Source of the DNA: DASYXT01 sp035934555
Lineage (GTDB): Bacteria > Verrucomicrobiota > Verrucomicrobiia > Limisphaerales > UBA8199
Assembly (NCBI GenBank): GCA_035934555.1
Contig: DASYXT010000057.1
Location: 1-63,851 of the forward strand
Direction of reading: 5' to 3'
Length of the DNA: 63,851 bases
The translations under genes and the position numbers were made by a program. The notes under the pieces were generated by a model. That model made no database searches and had not been told where the DNA came from. It saw nothing but the letters and a program-made list of their open reading frames with translations. This document shows, in pieces, positions 44,569 through 53,728 of the stretch. Every line of letters begins with the position of its first letter. Position 1 is the stretch's first letter.

Positions 44569-45063
44569 TTACGTCCCGGCCGGGACGGCAACTGATTCGA
44601 GGTAATCCTGCACGGCCGACGCCAGCAGGAAAAAGGGTGTCTGGAATTCGGGGCCTTGGGTGGGCAACTGCCCACGGCCCTTTTCGACGCGTTGCTGGAT
44701 GCCCTGCACGGCGAACAGAAAACTTAACGCTCCGGGGATATCCCGTTGGATGCACGCCCGCGCCGACTCGGTCGTGGGGCAGAGCAACAGGCTTTCGGCG
44801 AAGCTCACCGCCGAGGGCAGGGAAATGGGCAAGTCGCCCAACTGCTCCCAACGGCCGGTCAATTCCTCCCGTACGGCGCCACAAAAGCGCATCACCTGAG
44901 CACAGAACTCGTTCCCTGAAACTATGGGCGAAGCCGTCTTCACACGAAACAATCTAGAACGCGCCTGAGCGGGCAACAATGCGCTCAAGTACTCATATGG
45001 CTCGGGGAGAGTACGGAAGCCGGCCTTTATTCGCGCAAAACTTCGACTGGCATTTGCCCTCAC
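44569..45063 (-). CDS. Hypothetical helical protein
   Basis: A 164-residue frame, largely helical and without membrane segments (FCAQVMRFCGAVREELTGRWEQLG, SFAESLLLCPTTESARACIQRD, FFLLASAVQDYLESV). No family recognised. The N-terminal 15 residues are basic and could be untranslated. Other frames overlap it, so it is supported only by its uninterrupted length and its amphipathic pattern. Confidence 0.45.
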   Translation of the reverse strand: MRANASRSFARIKAGFRTLPEPYEYLSALLPAQARSRLFRVKTASPIVSGNEFCAQVMRFCGAVREELTGRWEQLGDLPISLPSAVSFAESLLLCPTTESARACIQRDIPGALSFLFAVQGIQQRVEKGRGQLPTQGPEFQTPFFLLASAVQDYLESVAVPAGT

Positions 45064-45096
45064 CCTTGCCTACTCTGACCCGCTCGCGGCAGCCGC

Positions 45097-45199
45097 GGAG
45101 CGCGGACTTTAGTCCGCAGCAATATCCGGATGGCAAATCTGCCCCGATTTGCAGGCGTGCAAGCAGTTTGATATCGCTGCGGACTAAAGTCCGCGCTCC
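45097..45199. repeat. 103-base fold-back pair of family-B palindromes upstream of alaS
   Basis: Arms 45097-45126 and 45170-45199 are inverted repeats matching at 29 of 30 positions. Each arm itself contains the palindrome GCGGACTTTAGTCCGC or its complement. The element ends 26 bases before the alaS ATG, so it would be in or at the edge of the alaS leader. Confidence 0.92.
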
Positions 45200-45225
45200 A
45201 CCGCGAGTCGTTTGTCTTGGGCTTT

Positions 45226-48045
45226 ATGACCAGCGCCGAAATACGACAGTCATTCCTGGATTTCTTTAAATCCAAAGGGCACACCATTGTGCCCTCGTCG
45301 AGTTTGTTGCCCGATTCTCCGAACCTCTTGTTCACCAACGCCGGGATGAACCAGTTTGTGCCGATCTTCCTCGGCCAGCGGGCCGCCGATGTCTCTGAAT
45401 GGCCTGGGGCCATCCCCGGCAGCGATACCCGCGCCGCCGATACCCAAAAATGCATCCGCGCCGGCGGCAAACATAACGACCTCGAAGATGTCGGCCTCGA
45501 CACCTATCACCACACCTTCTTCGAGATGCTCGGCAACTGGTCTTTTGGCGATTATTTCAAAAAGGAAGCCATCGAATGGGCTTGGGAATTGGTAACTCAG
45601 ATCTGGAAATTCCCCGCCAACCGTTTGTACGCGACCGTGTACAGCCCGGACAAAACCAAAGGCGACCCGAGCACCTTCGACCAGGAGGCCTACGACTTTT
45701 GGGCGGAGAAATTCCGTGCGGCTGGACTGGACCCAAAGGTGCACATCGTCAGCGGCAACAAGAAGGATAATTTCTGGATGATGGGCGACACCGGCCCGTG
45801 CGGTCCGTGCAGCGAGTTGCATGTCGATCTGACGCCGCAAGGCGATACCCGCGGGCGCCTGGTCAACCAGGGCAGCGCCGAGTGCATCGAAATCTGGAAC
45901 CTGGTTTTCATCCAGTTCAACGCCAACCCGGACGGCACGTTCACGCCGCTTCCTGCCCGGCACGTCGATACTGGCATGGGTTTCGAGCGGGTCACCGGCA
46001 TCATTCAAAACACGCGCGGCTTTAAAGATTTCAGCCGCGTCATCTCCAACTACGAGACCGATATTTTCCGGCCGCTGTTTGATAAAATCGAAAAGCTCAG
46101 CGGGAAAAAGTATTCCTCGACCCTGCCGGCCGCAGGCACGATTGGAACCACGGAGCAGGAGAAAATAGACGTCGCTTTCCGGGTCGTGGCCGATCACATC
46201 CGCACCCTCAGTTTTGCCATTGCCGATGGTATTCTCCCTTCCAATGAAGGCCGAGGTTATGTGCTGCGCCGCATCCTGCGCCGCGCCGTACGCTATGGGC
46301 GCTCGTTGGGATTCCACCAGCCGTTCTTTTACAAACTCGTCTCGGTCCTGGGGGACAAGATGGGTCACGTGTTCCCTGAACTCCGCGCCAAACAAGAGCA
46401 TGTCGAGGAGGTCATCCAGCGGGAGGAAGAGGCGTTTAATAAAACGCTGGATCGCGGCATCGGTGTATTTGAAAAGTATGCTGCACGCTATTCTGAGGAG
46501 TCGTATAGCGGGCAGGAGGACCCCGTCTCCTCAACGACACTGAAGTTCCATAAGACTATCTCCGGCGCCGAGGCATTTGACCTTTACGATACCTACGGCT
46601 TTCCTCTCGATCTTACCGAATTAATGGCCCGCGAACGCGGCCTCGCTGTGGATGTTGCTGAGTTCAACAACCTCATGGAACAGCAAAAGGCTCGCGCCCG
46701 TGCCGCCCAGAAGAAGCAGGTCATCGAACTCTCCCAAGTCGAAACCAACACGCCCACCGAATTCATCGGTTACGACAAACTGGAGGCCCAGGCCAAGGTG
46801 CTCGAGGTCATTGGCGTAAAGGACAAAACCGCCGCCATCCTCGATGCTTCTCCCTTCTACGCTGAGATGGGCGGCCAGGTCGGAGACACCGGCCAACTCA
46901 CCGCCGGCGCCGACCTCTGGCGTATCACCAACACCCAAAAGGCCGGCAATACCTGGCTCCATTTTCTGGGCGAAGATGCTCCACGCTCCTCGTTCCACGG
47001 TCCTGATGCTCCCCGCGCACCCGATGCTCCTCCCGTCAGCGCCGCAGTCACTCTCACCGTTGACCGCCCGCGCCGCTACGCCATCCAGCGCCATCATACC
47101 GTCACTCACCTGCTGCATTGGGCTTTGCATGAAGTCGTCAGCAAAGACGCCGTCCAGAAAGGCTCGTATGTCGGACCGGACAAGCTGACCTTTGATTTCA
47201 GCAGCGCCCCGCTGAGCCCGCAACAGGTCAGCGATGTCGAGAGCCTGGTCAATCAGCGCATTCTGGAAAACGCCGCGGTCTCCTGGACGGAAGTCAAATA
47301 CAGCCATATTCGCGAGCGCCAGGACATCATGCAGTTCTTCGGCGAGAAATACGGGGAATGTGTGCGGGTGGTGCAGATCGGCGGCAAGCCAACCAGCCTG
47401 GACGGATACTCGATGGAACTTTGCGGCGGCACCCACACCCGAGCCACCGGCGAAATCGGCTTGTTCCGCATCGTCGCCGAATCGGCCATCGCCGCCGGCA
47501 TTCGCCGCATCGAGGCTGTTTCCGGCCTCGAAGCCTACCGCCGCGCCAATGACGAGCTTCGGTTGCTCAAACAACTGTCGCAGAAGGTCAATTCGCCCAT
47601 CGCGGAGCTGGAAAAAAAAGTTGAAGCCATGCTCGCCCAACAACGTGAGCTGGAAAAGCAGCTCAAGGCCATGCAACAAAAGCAAGCAGGTCAACTGGCG
47701 AACGAGTTGATGCAGCGTGCGAAAAAAATCGGCTCAATTGCTGCCATCATCGAGGACCTGGGCACGGGCGAGGGTGACTTCCTGCAATCGGTGGCCGACG
47801 CGTTGAAAGGCCGGTTCCAAGGCGTTGTCGTGCTGGGGGCGACTTCGCCAGGAGGCGTCGCACTCGTCGCCACTGTCTCGCCGGACTTAACCAAACAGGT
47901 CCAGGCGGGCAAGTTGATCCAAACCATCGCCCCATTGGTCGGTGGCAAAGGCGGCGGACGCCCCGATAACGCCCGTGGAGGAGGGAAGGACGCGGCGCAG
48001 TTGAAAGCGGCGCTGGCGAGGGCGGAGCAGAGCTTGAGGTCGTGA
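45226..48045 (+). CDS. alaS: Alanyl-tRNA synthetase
   Basis: A 939-residue enzyme that charges tRNA-Ala. The class II catalytic core opens with TSAEIRQSFLDFFKSKGHTIVPSSSL and includes NDLEDVGLDTYHHTFFEMLGNWSFGDYFKKEA in outline. The editing domain has the metal motif HHTVTHLLHWALH and MELCGGTHTRATGEIG. The C-Ala part has a coiled coil (AELEKKVEAMLAQQRELEKQLKAM) and the DHHA1 glycine motif GGKGGGRPDNARGGG. Residues about 583-605 form an unusual Asp-Ala-Pro repeat loop (EDAPRSSFHGPDAPRAPDAP) encoded by a family-C-like repeat. ATG 45226 is preferred over a TTG nine bases upstream. Confidence 0.97.
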   Translation: MTSAEIRQSFLDFFKSKGHTIVPSSSLLPDSPNLLFTNAGMNQFVPIFLGQRAADVSEWPGAIPGSDTRAADTQKCIRAGGKHNDLEDVGLDTYHHTFFEMLGNWSFGDYFKKEAIEWAWELVTQIWKFPANRLYATVYSPDKTKGDPSTFDQEAYDFWAEKFRAAGLDPKVHIVSGNKKDNFWMMGDTGPCGPCSELHVDLTPQGDTRGRLVNQGSAECIEIWNLVFIQFNANPDGTFTPLPARHVDTGMGFERVTGIIQNTRGFKDFSRVISNYETDIFRPLFDKIEKLSGKKYSSTLPAAGTIGTTEQEKIDVAFRVVADHIRTLSFAIADGILPSNEGRGYVLRRILRRAVRYGRSLGFHQPFFYKLVSVLGDKMGHVFPELRAKQEHVEEVIQREEEAFNKTLDRGIGVFEKYAARYSEESYSGQEDPVSSTTLKFHKTISGAEAFDLYDTYGFPLDLTELMARERGLAVDVAEFNNLMEQQKARARAAQKKQVIELSQVETNTPTEFIGYDKLEAQAKVLEVIGVKDKTAAILDASPFYAEMGGQVGDTGQLTAGADLWRITNTQKAGNTWLHFLGEDAPRSSFHGPDAPRAPDAPPVSAAVTLTVDRPRRYAIQRHHTVTHLLHWALHEVVSKDAVQKGSYVGPDKLTFDFSSAPLSPQQVSDVESLVNQRILENAAVSWTEVKYSHIRERQDIMQFFGEKYGECVRVVQIGGKPTSLDGYSMELCGGTHTRATGEIGLFRIVAESAIAAGIRRIEAVSGLEAYRRANDELRLLKQLSQKVNSPIAELEKKVEAMLAQQRELEKQLKAMQQKQAGQLANELMQRAKKIGSIAAIIEDLGTGEGDFLQSVADALKGRFQGVVVLGATSPGGVALVATVSPDLTKQVQAGKLIQTIAPLVGGKGGGRPDNARGGGKDAAQLKAALARAEQSLRS

Positions 48046-48107
48046 AGCGTGAGGGCGTGGAGCGTAAGAGCGTATGGGGCACGCTCCACGCTCCCGGCTC
48101 CCCGCGT
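48042..48107. repeat. GCGTGGAGCGT repeat family C at the alaS 3' end
   Basis: GTGAGGGCGTGGAGCGTAAG faces GGCACGCTCCACGCTC, giving a stable imperfect hairpin between two convergent genes. It overlaps the alaS stop and may end transcription in both directions. Confidence 0.75.
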
Positions 48108-48887
48108 TTACTGCTTGGGCGTGGACTGCGCCGGCACTCCGGGGGGCGCCCCGGCAGCACCGCCCATCCGCTTCATCATCGCCTCTTGCATCATCGCCAT
48201 CATGCTGCCGTACTTGGTTAATCCCGCGGGCGGCTCGAATTGCGCCGCATCCGGCTGCGCCAAATTCACAGTCTTGAACAGCATCGTCATGGTGCTGCCG
48301 TGCTCATTGACTTCGATCTTAACCGGAAAGTTTTTCAAGTCGGTTGCGTTCCACACTACCGCTTCGTGCGGTCGGCCATCCTTATCAGTGACGGTGGCCT
48401 TGTTCTTGATGCAAGCATGCCCGTCAACGGTTTCTTTGCCGACTTCCGTGGTTTGAACTTTGAAATCGTCGGGCGAAACCGTCGCGTTTGGGTTGGTAAT
48501 GGGCATTTCGACATAACCATTCAGGCCGGGATAAACCATGTACTGCACCTGTTTGTCAGGTCGAGAAATGGCGATCAGTTTGTCCATGCCCATCGCCTTC
48601 ATCTGGGCGGCGGCGCCCGGCGGCATCTGGGCGCTCTTGGCTGCGGCCATGTCCAACTCGAACCGTGATTTGCCATGATCGAACGCTATCTTCCCCGGCA
48701 GTGTAGTCGGGATTCCGCCCATCGTTTGCATCTCCAACTCGGCGGTGAAGGCGGAGTTTTCACCAAACAGCTTCGCGGTGCTCGGGCTGATGCTGGGACC
48801 GCCCGCCATGCCAGCCGGCCCGGGTTGGCCTTGCGCTAAACTCAGGCATAACCCACCAATAAATAAGATTCCGAATGTGCTTTTCAT
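48108..48887 (-). CDS. Exported protein of unknown function
   Basis: A 259-residue exported protein with a signal peptide (STFGILFIGGLCLSLAQG). The body is beta-rich (KIAFDHGKSRFELDM, VQYMVYPGLNGYVEMPI, KKNKATVTDKDG-type strands) and resembles DUF4412-like or LolA-like outer-membrane-related folds in pattern only. The C-terminus is Met/Gly/Ala/Pro-rich. ATG 48887 begins the signal peptide; the longer frame to 48974 is not needed. It faces alaS tail to tail. Confidence 0.6.
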   Translation of the reverse strand: MKSTFGILFIGGLCLSLAQGQPGPAGMAGGPSISPSTAKLFGENSAFTAELEMQTMGGIPTTLPGKIAFDHGKSRFELDMAAAKSAQMPPGAAAQMKAMGMDKLIAISRPDKQVQYMVYPGLNGYVEMPITNPNATVSPDDFKVQTTEVGKETVDGHACIKNKATVTDKDGRPHEAVVWNATDLKNFPVKIEVNEHGSTMTMLFKTVNLAQPDAAQFEPPAGLTKYGSMMAMMQEAMMKRMGGAAGAPPGVPAQSTPKQ

Positions 48888-49050
48888 TTTTTTACCCTTT
48901 CGTTGCCTGACCAGTATCAGGAAGTTTCGGAAGATGCTAGCGTTTAGGACAATTTCTGCAACGGCTACAATCACCTTGCCCTCGAACCGATCTGGAAAGC
49001 CTTGAACGGAACGCTCGCCAGCCGGTCAAATCTCAACAAACTATAATACA

Positions 49051-49275
49051 ATGAAGACACTGCTCGTAAGCTTCGCACTCGCGGCCTGCACTCTGGTGGC
49101 CCAAGCCGGCAATAGCACAACATGCAAAGACGGCTGCTGCGCTCAAACCAAAACGATGGCCAAGGTGCCCGCTCACTGCTGCATGGACAAACAAACCGCG
49201 GCCAGCAAGTCCTGGAAGCAACTCGCCAGCAAACCCGTGCTCAAGACGCCTAAAGCGGCCAGCCTCGCCGGCTAA
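49051..49275 (+). CDS. Small exported Cys-rich protein
   Basis: A 74-residue protein with a signal peptide (MKTLLVSFALAACTLVAQA) and a mature part with five Cys (TTCKDGCCAQT, then AHCCMDK). This fits a small periplasmic metal-binding or disulfide-rich peptide. The sequence TATAAT at 49042-49047 lies directly before the ATG; if it is a -10 box the transcript would be nearly leaderless, but no good -35 is at the right spacing. No family recognised. Confidence 0.6.
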   Translation: MKTLLVSFALAACTLVAQAGNSTTCKDGCCAQTKTMAKVPAHCCMDKQTAASKSWKQLASKPVLKTPKAASLAG

Positions 49276-49462
49276 AGCGCCCTTCGCGCTCACACCAGGC
49301 ATTTTCGGGTATAGTGGACTTTGTATCTGCTTAGCGCACGTCGGGTCCCTGGGCTCCGGGGACAGGCGTATTGCGGGGGGCAGTGCCGGCGTGCGGGCCG
49401 GATGTCCTTGCCGCGCGCGGTTTTGCTTTCCCAACCTTGCCGGTTCTGCCATAAAGGGCCAC

Positions 49463-51412
49463 ATGGGACACACGCAACCGGCTCATCCATTGGCCGATTC
49501 CGGCCTGGTGCTGGCGCCCCTCCATTCCCCGATCGACACCGCGCCGCTGCGCGTTTGCCTGCTGGTCCGCACTGAAGCGACCCCTGCCCATGGCCCGTTC
49601 GTACTCCAGCGCGAAGTGCCGGGCGCTCAGGTCTTTCTCGGCGCGGTGTGCGACGCGGCGGCCCGCATCCAGGATTGGGTCGAGGTTTGGGTGCAGACCA
49701 TCGAGTTCCGCGACCTCACTTTTTCGGGATACCAGGAGCGTCTCACCAATAATGTGTTCGATCAGCGCTGGCGCGCCGAACAGGAATTGGCCCTGGCCGC
49801 GGTCCCCGACGCGGTTATTGTCACCGGCCTGGAGGTACAGAATCCCCGGCCCCTGCTGATCAAACGCCGGGCGGCACCCGCTGGCGCCATCATCGTGCCG
49901 ACCGAACCGAGCGCTTGGAAACTCTGTCAGGACGATGTTCTGCTCGAGTCGCTGGGTTTGCCTGCCTACAACACATCTCCTTTCCGTTACCTTTTTCAGC
50001 CGGAAACCGATGGCCCGAAAACGTTTCTCGCAACTGCCGCCGATGCGCCAGCCAACGCACATGTCCAGGGACTGGAGCGGCTGAAAAGCGCGCCAGAAGT
50101 CACGGAGGTATTCAATGCCCATGCGGGACTGATCCGCGTTGTGCGCTGCAGCCCGCTGGGTTTGGAAGAGTACCTGCAAACCCTTGAAGGGCGCCCCTGG
50201 CAAAGCCTTGGGCCGGGCGGGCGGCGCTGGGTTCGCAACGATGTTTACGCGGAGTTTGAGCGCTGGTCGGCCAAACCGAAGGGCTTGCCCTTTCTTTTAC
50301 ATGGCGCCGGCACACCCGCCGAACGGCTCAATGAGATTTTCTTCCTCAAACTCTCAGCCCTGCTCGGCATGTTCAAACAGGTCCGCGCTTACGCGTGCGC
50401 TCAGCAATTGCCGTTGTTGAACCTGTCCCCGGCCAGTTTTAGTTTGTACCTGCCGGAGGTCGGCGAGCAATTCCCCGCGCTCTGGGCCGCACGTTGCGCG
50501 CTCAGCAAACCGGGCCAGGCTCATCCCCTGAAGATCAAGTCCACCGAACAAAGATATTTCCTGCGCCTGGGCAAAGTGGAGGCTTCGGCTTATTTGCCCG
50601 AAGGGCTGGGGGCGCATTCATTCGGCATCGGGAGCATTCGCCGCCGGAACGTCGTCGCCGAAGCCGGCGGCACCGTTCTGGAAGGTACGCTGGTTGCCGA
50701 GGATTATCTCGGCCTGGATCCGCACGATCTGCTCTGGTTCAAGCTGCCGATTGGCGAGGACCGCGTCGAATTCCATGCCCATGTCTATACCGCCGAAGCT
50801 GTCGGGCCAAAAGAAGCGCGGTTTCGCACCGTGCCCGCGAAACTGCCGGAAAGTGTCGTGGCGACCCTCCAGAATACCGGTGCGTTCGCCAAGGCCCCTT
50901 ACGAAGTGTGGCCGTTGCTCAGCTCGCCGTGCGACCTGCATTCGCTGGGGATCATTGCCATCCGCGCGTTGCTGGCTAATAGCCGCAGCAACCTGCCGGT
51001 GATTGTCGATGACGTGCTGGGCTTGGCCCGCCGCGTTGGCAAAGGCGATGCCACTGAGCTGCCAGCGACGCTGCGAGCCGCCCTGCAAACCGAACCCAAA
51101 CTGCTGGAGTTGATCAGTCCCCAGCGCCTGCTCGAACAGGAATGGACCGCTGAAGAGGCCTGCCGCCAAATCCATTGGGACTTGTGGTTGGATGCCATCG
51201 CGTGGCTGCTGCGCGTTTTGCCCGGCGCAGGCCTGCACTGTTACTGTAGGGACTTTGGCGACGTGACCCCGCTGGCCTTGGAGAAGGTTTTCGATGCGCC
51301 CATTCAGGATCTCGAAAACCTCTGCCTGCGCGTCCGCAGCGTGTTAGCCCCGACCACCGCTGCCAATGACGAAATTGCCGGGGCGATAACAGAGTTCCTC
51401 ATCAATGTATAG
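49463..51412 (+). CDS. Large conserved-looking protein of unknown function beside the VgrG cassette
   Basis: A 649-residue soluble protein, no signal peptide or membrane helix. Its N-terminal half (residues about 10-240) has alternating strands and helices (LRVCLLVRTEATPAHGPFVLQREVPG, WVQTIEFRDLTFSGYQERLTNNVFD). The centre has helices (FFLKLSALLGMFKQVRAYACAQQLPLLNLSPASF), then beta-rich segments (VEFHAHVYTAEAV). The C-terminal part is helical. ATG 49463 gives a plausible start; the frame runs further upstream without likely coding. No family recognised. With the gene at 51476 it forms a plus-strand pair converging on the effector operon. Confidence 0.65.
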   Translation: MGHTQPAHPLADSGLVLAPLHSPIDTAPLRVCLLVRTEATPAHGPFVLQREVPGAQVFLGAVCDAAARIQDWVEVWVQTIEFRDLTFSGYQERLTNNVFDQRWRAEQELALAAVPDAVIVTGLEVQNPRPLLIKRRAAPAGAIIVPTEPSAWKLCQDDVLLESLGLPAYNTSPFRYLFQPETDGPKTFLATAADAPANAHVQGLERLKSAPEVTEVFNAHAGLIRVVRCSPLGLEEYLQTLEGRPWQSLGPGGRRWVRNDVYAEFERWSAKPKGLPFLLHGAGTPAERLNEIFFLKLSALLGMFKQVRAYACAQQLPLLNLSPASFSLYLPEVGEQFPALWAARCALSKPGQAHPLKIKSTEQRYFLRLGKVEASAYLPEGLGAHSFGIGSIRRRNVVAEAGGTVLEGTLVAEDYLGLDPHDLLWFKLPIGEDRVEFHAHVYTAEAVGPKEARFRTVPAKLPESVVATLQNTGAFAKAPYEVWPLLSSPCDLHSLGIIAIRALLANSRSNLPVIVDDVLGLARRVGKGDATELPATLRAALQTEPKLLELISPQRLLEQEWTAEEACRQIHWDLWLDAIAWLLRVLPGAGLHCYCRDFGDVTPLALEKVFDAPIQDLENLCLRVRSVLAPTTAANDEIAGAITEFLINV

Positions 51413-51475
51413 GGACAGCACAAACCGGCTTGATTTGCGCCTTGCGCCAGCCGGTTTATCTGCTACAAGCCCCCT

Positions 51476-52225
51476 ATGAGCGACAATTCCACCAAAGCCC
51501 TGACCCTGGCTGAACTGCCCGAATTGCGCCGGAAAACGGAGGCCGTTTCCAAATTTCTGCAACAACAGATCGCCGGACATCTGGAAACTCTGCGCCCTTT
51601 GTTCGCCCCCGACCGCCTGTTCGGCAAATACGCCGGTGGCAAGACTGAAGTCTCGGGTGCCGAACGAGCCCTGACCGAGTTGCAGCAGAAGTACCGCCCA
51701 TTTACGAGCCGGCCCTACGACCTGCCCAGCGACCTTGAAAACAACTGGCTGGCTTTGATCGGCAGCGCCCTGGACCTGCATCCCTGGACCTACGAGTACC
51801 AGGCGCAGGGCAAACTGATCACCATGTCTTCGCCGGTGCGATGGGTGATGAATTACCGCACAAACTATTCGCTGACGCAGGTCAAGACTGCTCTCAGCGG
51901 CAAGGAAACCGCCCGGCCGGAATATCTTCGCCAGTTTGTCGTCAATGCCCTGGTGCTACAGTTAGTGCTGAGCCGTAACCCGGGTCTGGGCCAACTGTTC
52001 CAGGACCTGCGCTACGAGCTGAAGACTGAGGCGCCTTCGGAATTAAAAGGGCTGCCGGTGGTGACCATCACCTCGTGCCTGACCTCGTTCCGTCCGGCGG
52101 ACGATCTAATAGTCGCCGCAACGGCATTCTCGGGTGTGCCGGCATTCATCGAACTACTCGATTTAGATGCGCTGCAAGCGCCTCGCGACCTGCTCAAGGA
52201 AAAGCTGGAGGATCTCGTTAAGTAG
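51476..52225 (+). CDS. Unknown protein, partner of the gene at 49463
   Basis: A 249-residue soluble protein. A helical N-terminus (LPELRRKTEAVSKFLQQQIAGHLETLRPLF) is followed by a mixed domain (LHPWTYEYQAQGKLITMSSPVRWVMNY) and a helical C-terminus ending in FIELLDLDALQAPRDLLKEKLEDL. No family recognised. It follows the 649-residue gene by 63 bases and ends 23 bases from the convergent small membrane gene. Its position suggests, but does not show, a role with the secretion cassette. Confidence 0.65.
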   Translation: MSDNSTKALTLAELPELRRKTEAVSKFLQQQIAGHLETLRPLFAPDRLFGKYAGGKTEVSGAERALTELQQKYRPFTSRPYDLPSDLENNWLALIGSALDLHPWTYEYQAQGKLITMSSPVRWVMNYRTNYSLTQVKTALSGKETARPEYLRQFVVNALVLQLVLSRNPGLGQLFQDLRYELKTEAPSELKGLPVVTITSCLTSFRPADDLIVAATAFSGVPAFIELLDLDALQAPRDLLKEKLEDLVK

Positions 52226-52248
52226 AGTCTCGGATGTCGGTTGCACGG

Positions 52249-52437
52249 TTAGCGAACTGCGACTTGCCACAGGAGCAGGGCAACCCCCACCAGAGTAAAG
52301 ATCACGGCGAGCAGCCGATAAGTGCGAGCAGGCGAAATCCATTCGCGTTTGGCCCTTACGAACGCACCGCGAGCTGCGAGCGCATAGACAACCCCCACGA
52401 CGAGGAAAATCAGCCCGAGCCAGGAAGGTTTGATCAT
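52249..52437 (-). CDS. Small two-helix membrane protein
   Basis: A 62-residue protein with two membrane helices (LGLIFLVVGVVYALAARGAF and LLAVIFTLVGVALLLWQVAV) joined by a basic loop. It is the last gene of the VgrG operon, 15 bases after the HEAT-like gene. Its place at the end of an effector operon and its membrane nature make an accessory or immunity role possible, but there is no direct sign. Confidence 0.6.
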   Translation of the reverse strand: MIKPSWLGLIFLVVGVVYALAARGAFVRAKREWISPARTYRLLAVIFTLVGVALLLWQVAVR

Positions 52438-52452
52438 AGGCGGTCCCTCGAT

Positions 52453-53724
52453 TCAACGAGCAGTCTGCGGTTTGCCGGAGGCCGGCGCAGCGGCGGGTGC
52501 ATGGGCCAGCAAAGCGCTCTGGCGGTACGCCGGGGCCGCAATGTTAAACAACGGCTGGCCCGGATTGCGAATAGCTAATTCCAGGGCAGCGGCGGCGCGT
52601 TGATGCTGCCTTCCTTCCCGCAGCGCGTTCTGCAAGCACTCTGCGCTGATTGGTTTGCCCAGTAAGTACCGCGACCCGGGAGAAAATTGACTGCGATGCT
52701 GTTCCCACCATTTGCGAATGGCGTCGGGGTTTGGCCAGACCAGGTCCGCGTCCGGGTCTGGTTGGTACTCGAGGCCGGTGTCCTCCGGCACTGGCGGGCG
52801 CGGCGGCGAGCCATTGCGCAACCGCTCCATGACGAAGTCCGCTCCGGTGATAGTCTGGAATGCGTCCGCCGCCGGGCGCAAGGTCTCGGGCGCGGCCATG
52901 CGTTCGAGCAGCCAAGGGATAAGCGCCGGGTCGCCCATAGCTGCGGCCGCGCAGATCGCCAATCGGAACTGGTCCGGGTTCCTCGCCAACTCCTTCTGGC
53001 AGGCCAGCGCCGTGGTAGGCTCCATGCGCCGAAACAGCATCTGCGTTGCCCTGTTACCCAGCGGCCCTGCCTCGGCCAGGAACTGACGCAAACGACCCAA
53101 ACTACCGGCATCGCTGCCGAGCAGTGCCAGGGACCAGGCAGCCCAAAACGAAACCGGCTCGGCTTCGAGGTTGGCGCGCAACGCCGAGGCAAGCTGGGTT
53201 TGCGCCAATTCCCCAACGGCCCGGCAGGCGCGAGCCCGCAACAGGGCGTCGGTGTTGTGGAGCATCCCGGCCAATTCGCCATTGAGCGGGAGTCGGTGAA
53301 GGGCAGCGCCGGTGCAGCCGATGCGTCGCAGCACGGAAGAATCCGCTGCCAGCAAGGTGTGGATAGTTTCACGCGCCAGAGCAGGCTCAGCCCAACCCAG
53401 TGCGGAAGCAAAACCGCGAACCAGGGCCGGATTGGCCTCGGCGCGTTTGACCAAAGTCATGAACTGTGATTCTGCGCCTGTTTCCAAGGTCAGCACACCG
53501 GCGGTAAACGCCTCGCCGGGGTCCTCCCATTGAGCTACTTGCATGCACAGGTCCCACCCTTCCGGCCCGGAGATCCGCAAGCCGTCGAGATGGGCTTCAA
53601 GCCGCTCATCCAACTCCGCGAGTGTCACAAGGGAGAAAGCGGGGTTGCGGGTAGCCAGATTCCGCCGTGCCCACAACAGGCCGGCTTCTTCCCAATGCTG
53701 TTCGATGATGTCGGGCACCAGCAT
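52453..53724 (-). CDS. TIGR02270-like HEAT-repeat protein
   Basis: A 423-residue all-helical protein. It opens VPDIIEQHWEEAGLLWARRNLATRNPAFSLVTLAELDERLEAHLDGLRI, which matches the start of TIGR02270 proteins. HEAT-like helix pairs follow (LLRARACRAVGELAQTQLASALRANLEAEP). Function is not established, but the family is found beside DUF2169 and VgrG genes in several proteobacteria. ATG 53724 is 4 bases behind the preceding stop. It is the seventh gene of the operon. Confidence 0.75.
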   Translation of the reverse strand: MLVPDIIEQHWEEAGLLWARRNLATRNPAFSLVTLAELDERLEAHLDGLRISGPEGWDLCMQVAQWEDPGEAFTAGVLTLETGAESQFMTLVKRAEANPALVRGFASALGWAEPALARETIHTLLAADSSVLRRIGCTGAALHRLPLNGELAGMLHNTDALLRARACRAVGELAQTQLASALRANLEAEPVSFWAAWSLALLGSDAGSLGRLRQFLAEAGPLGNRATQMLFRRMEPTTALACQKELARNPDQFRLAICAAAAMGDPALIPWLLERMAAPETLRPAADAFQTITGADFVMERLRNGSPPRPPVPEDTGLEYQPDPDADLVWPNPDAIRKWWEQHRSQFSPGSRYLLGKPISAECLQNALREGRQHQRAAAALELAIRNPGQPLFNIAAPAYRQSALLAHAPAAAPASGKPQTAR

Positions 53725-53728
53725 AGCT

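Noticed and set aside
45097..45225. T-box riboswitch upstream of alaS
   Set aside because: There is no specifier loop or T-box sequence; the stretch is accounted for by the inverted family-B repeat.
45250..46401. A 383-residue minus-strand open frame opposite alaS
   Set aside because: It lies against the invariant catalytic core of AlaS and has no domain of its own.
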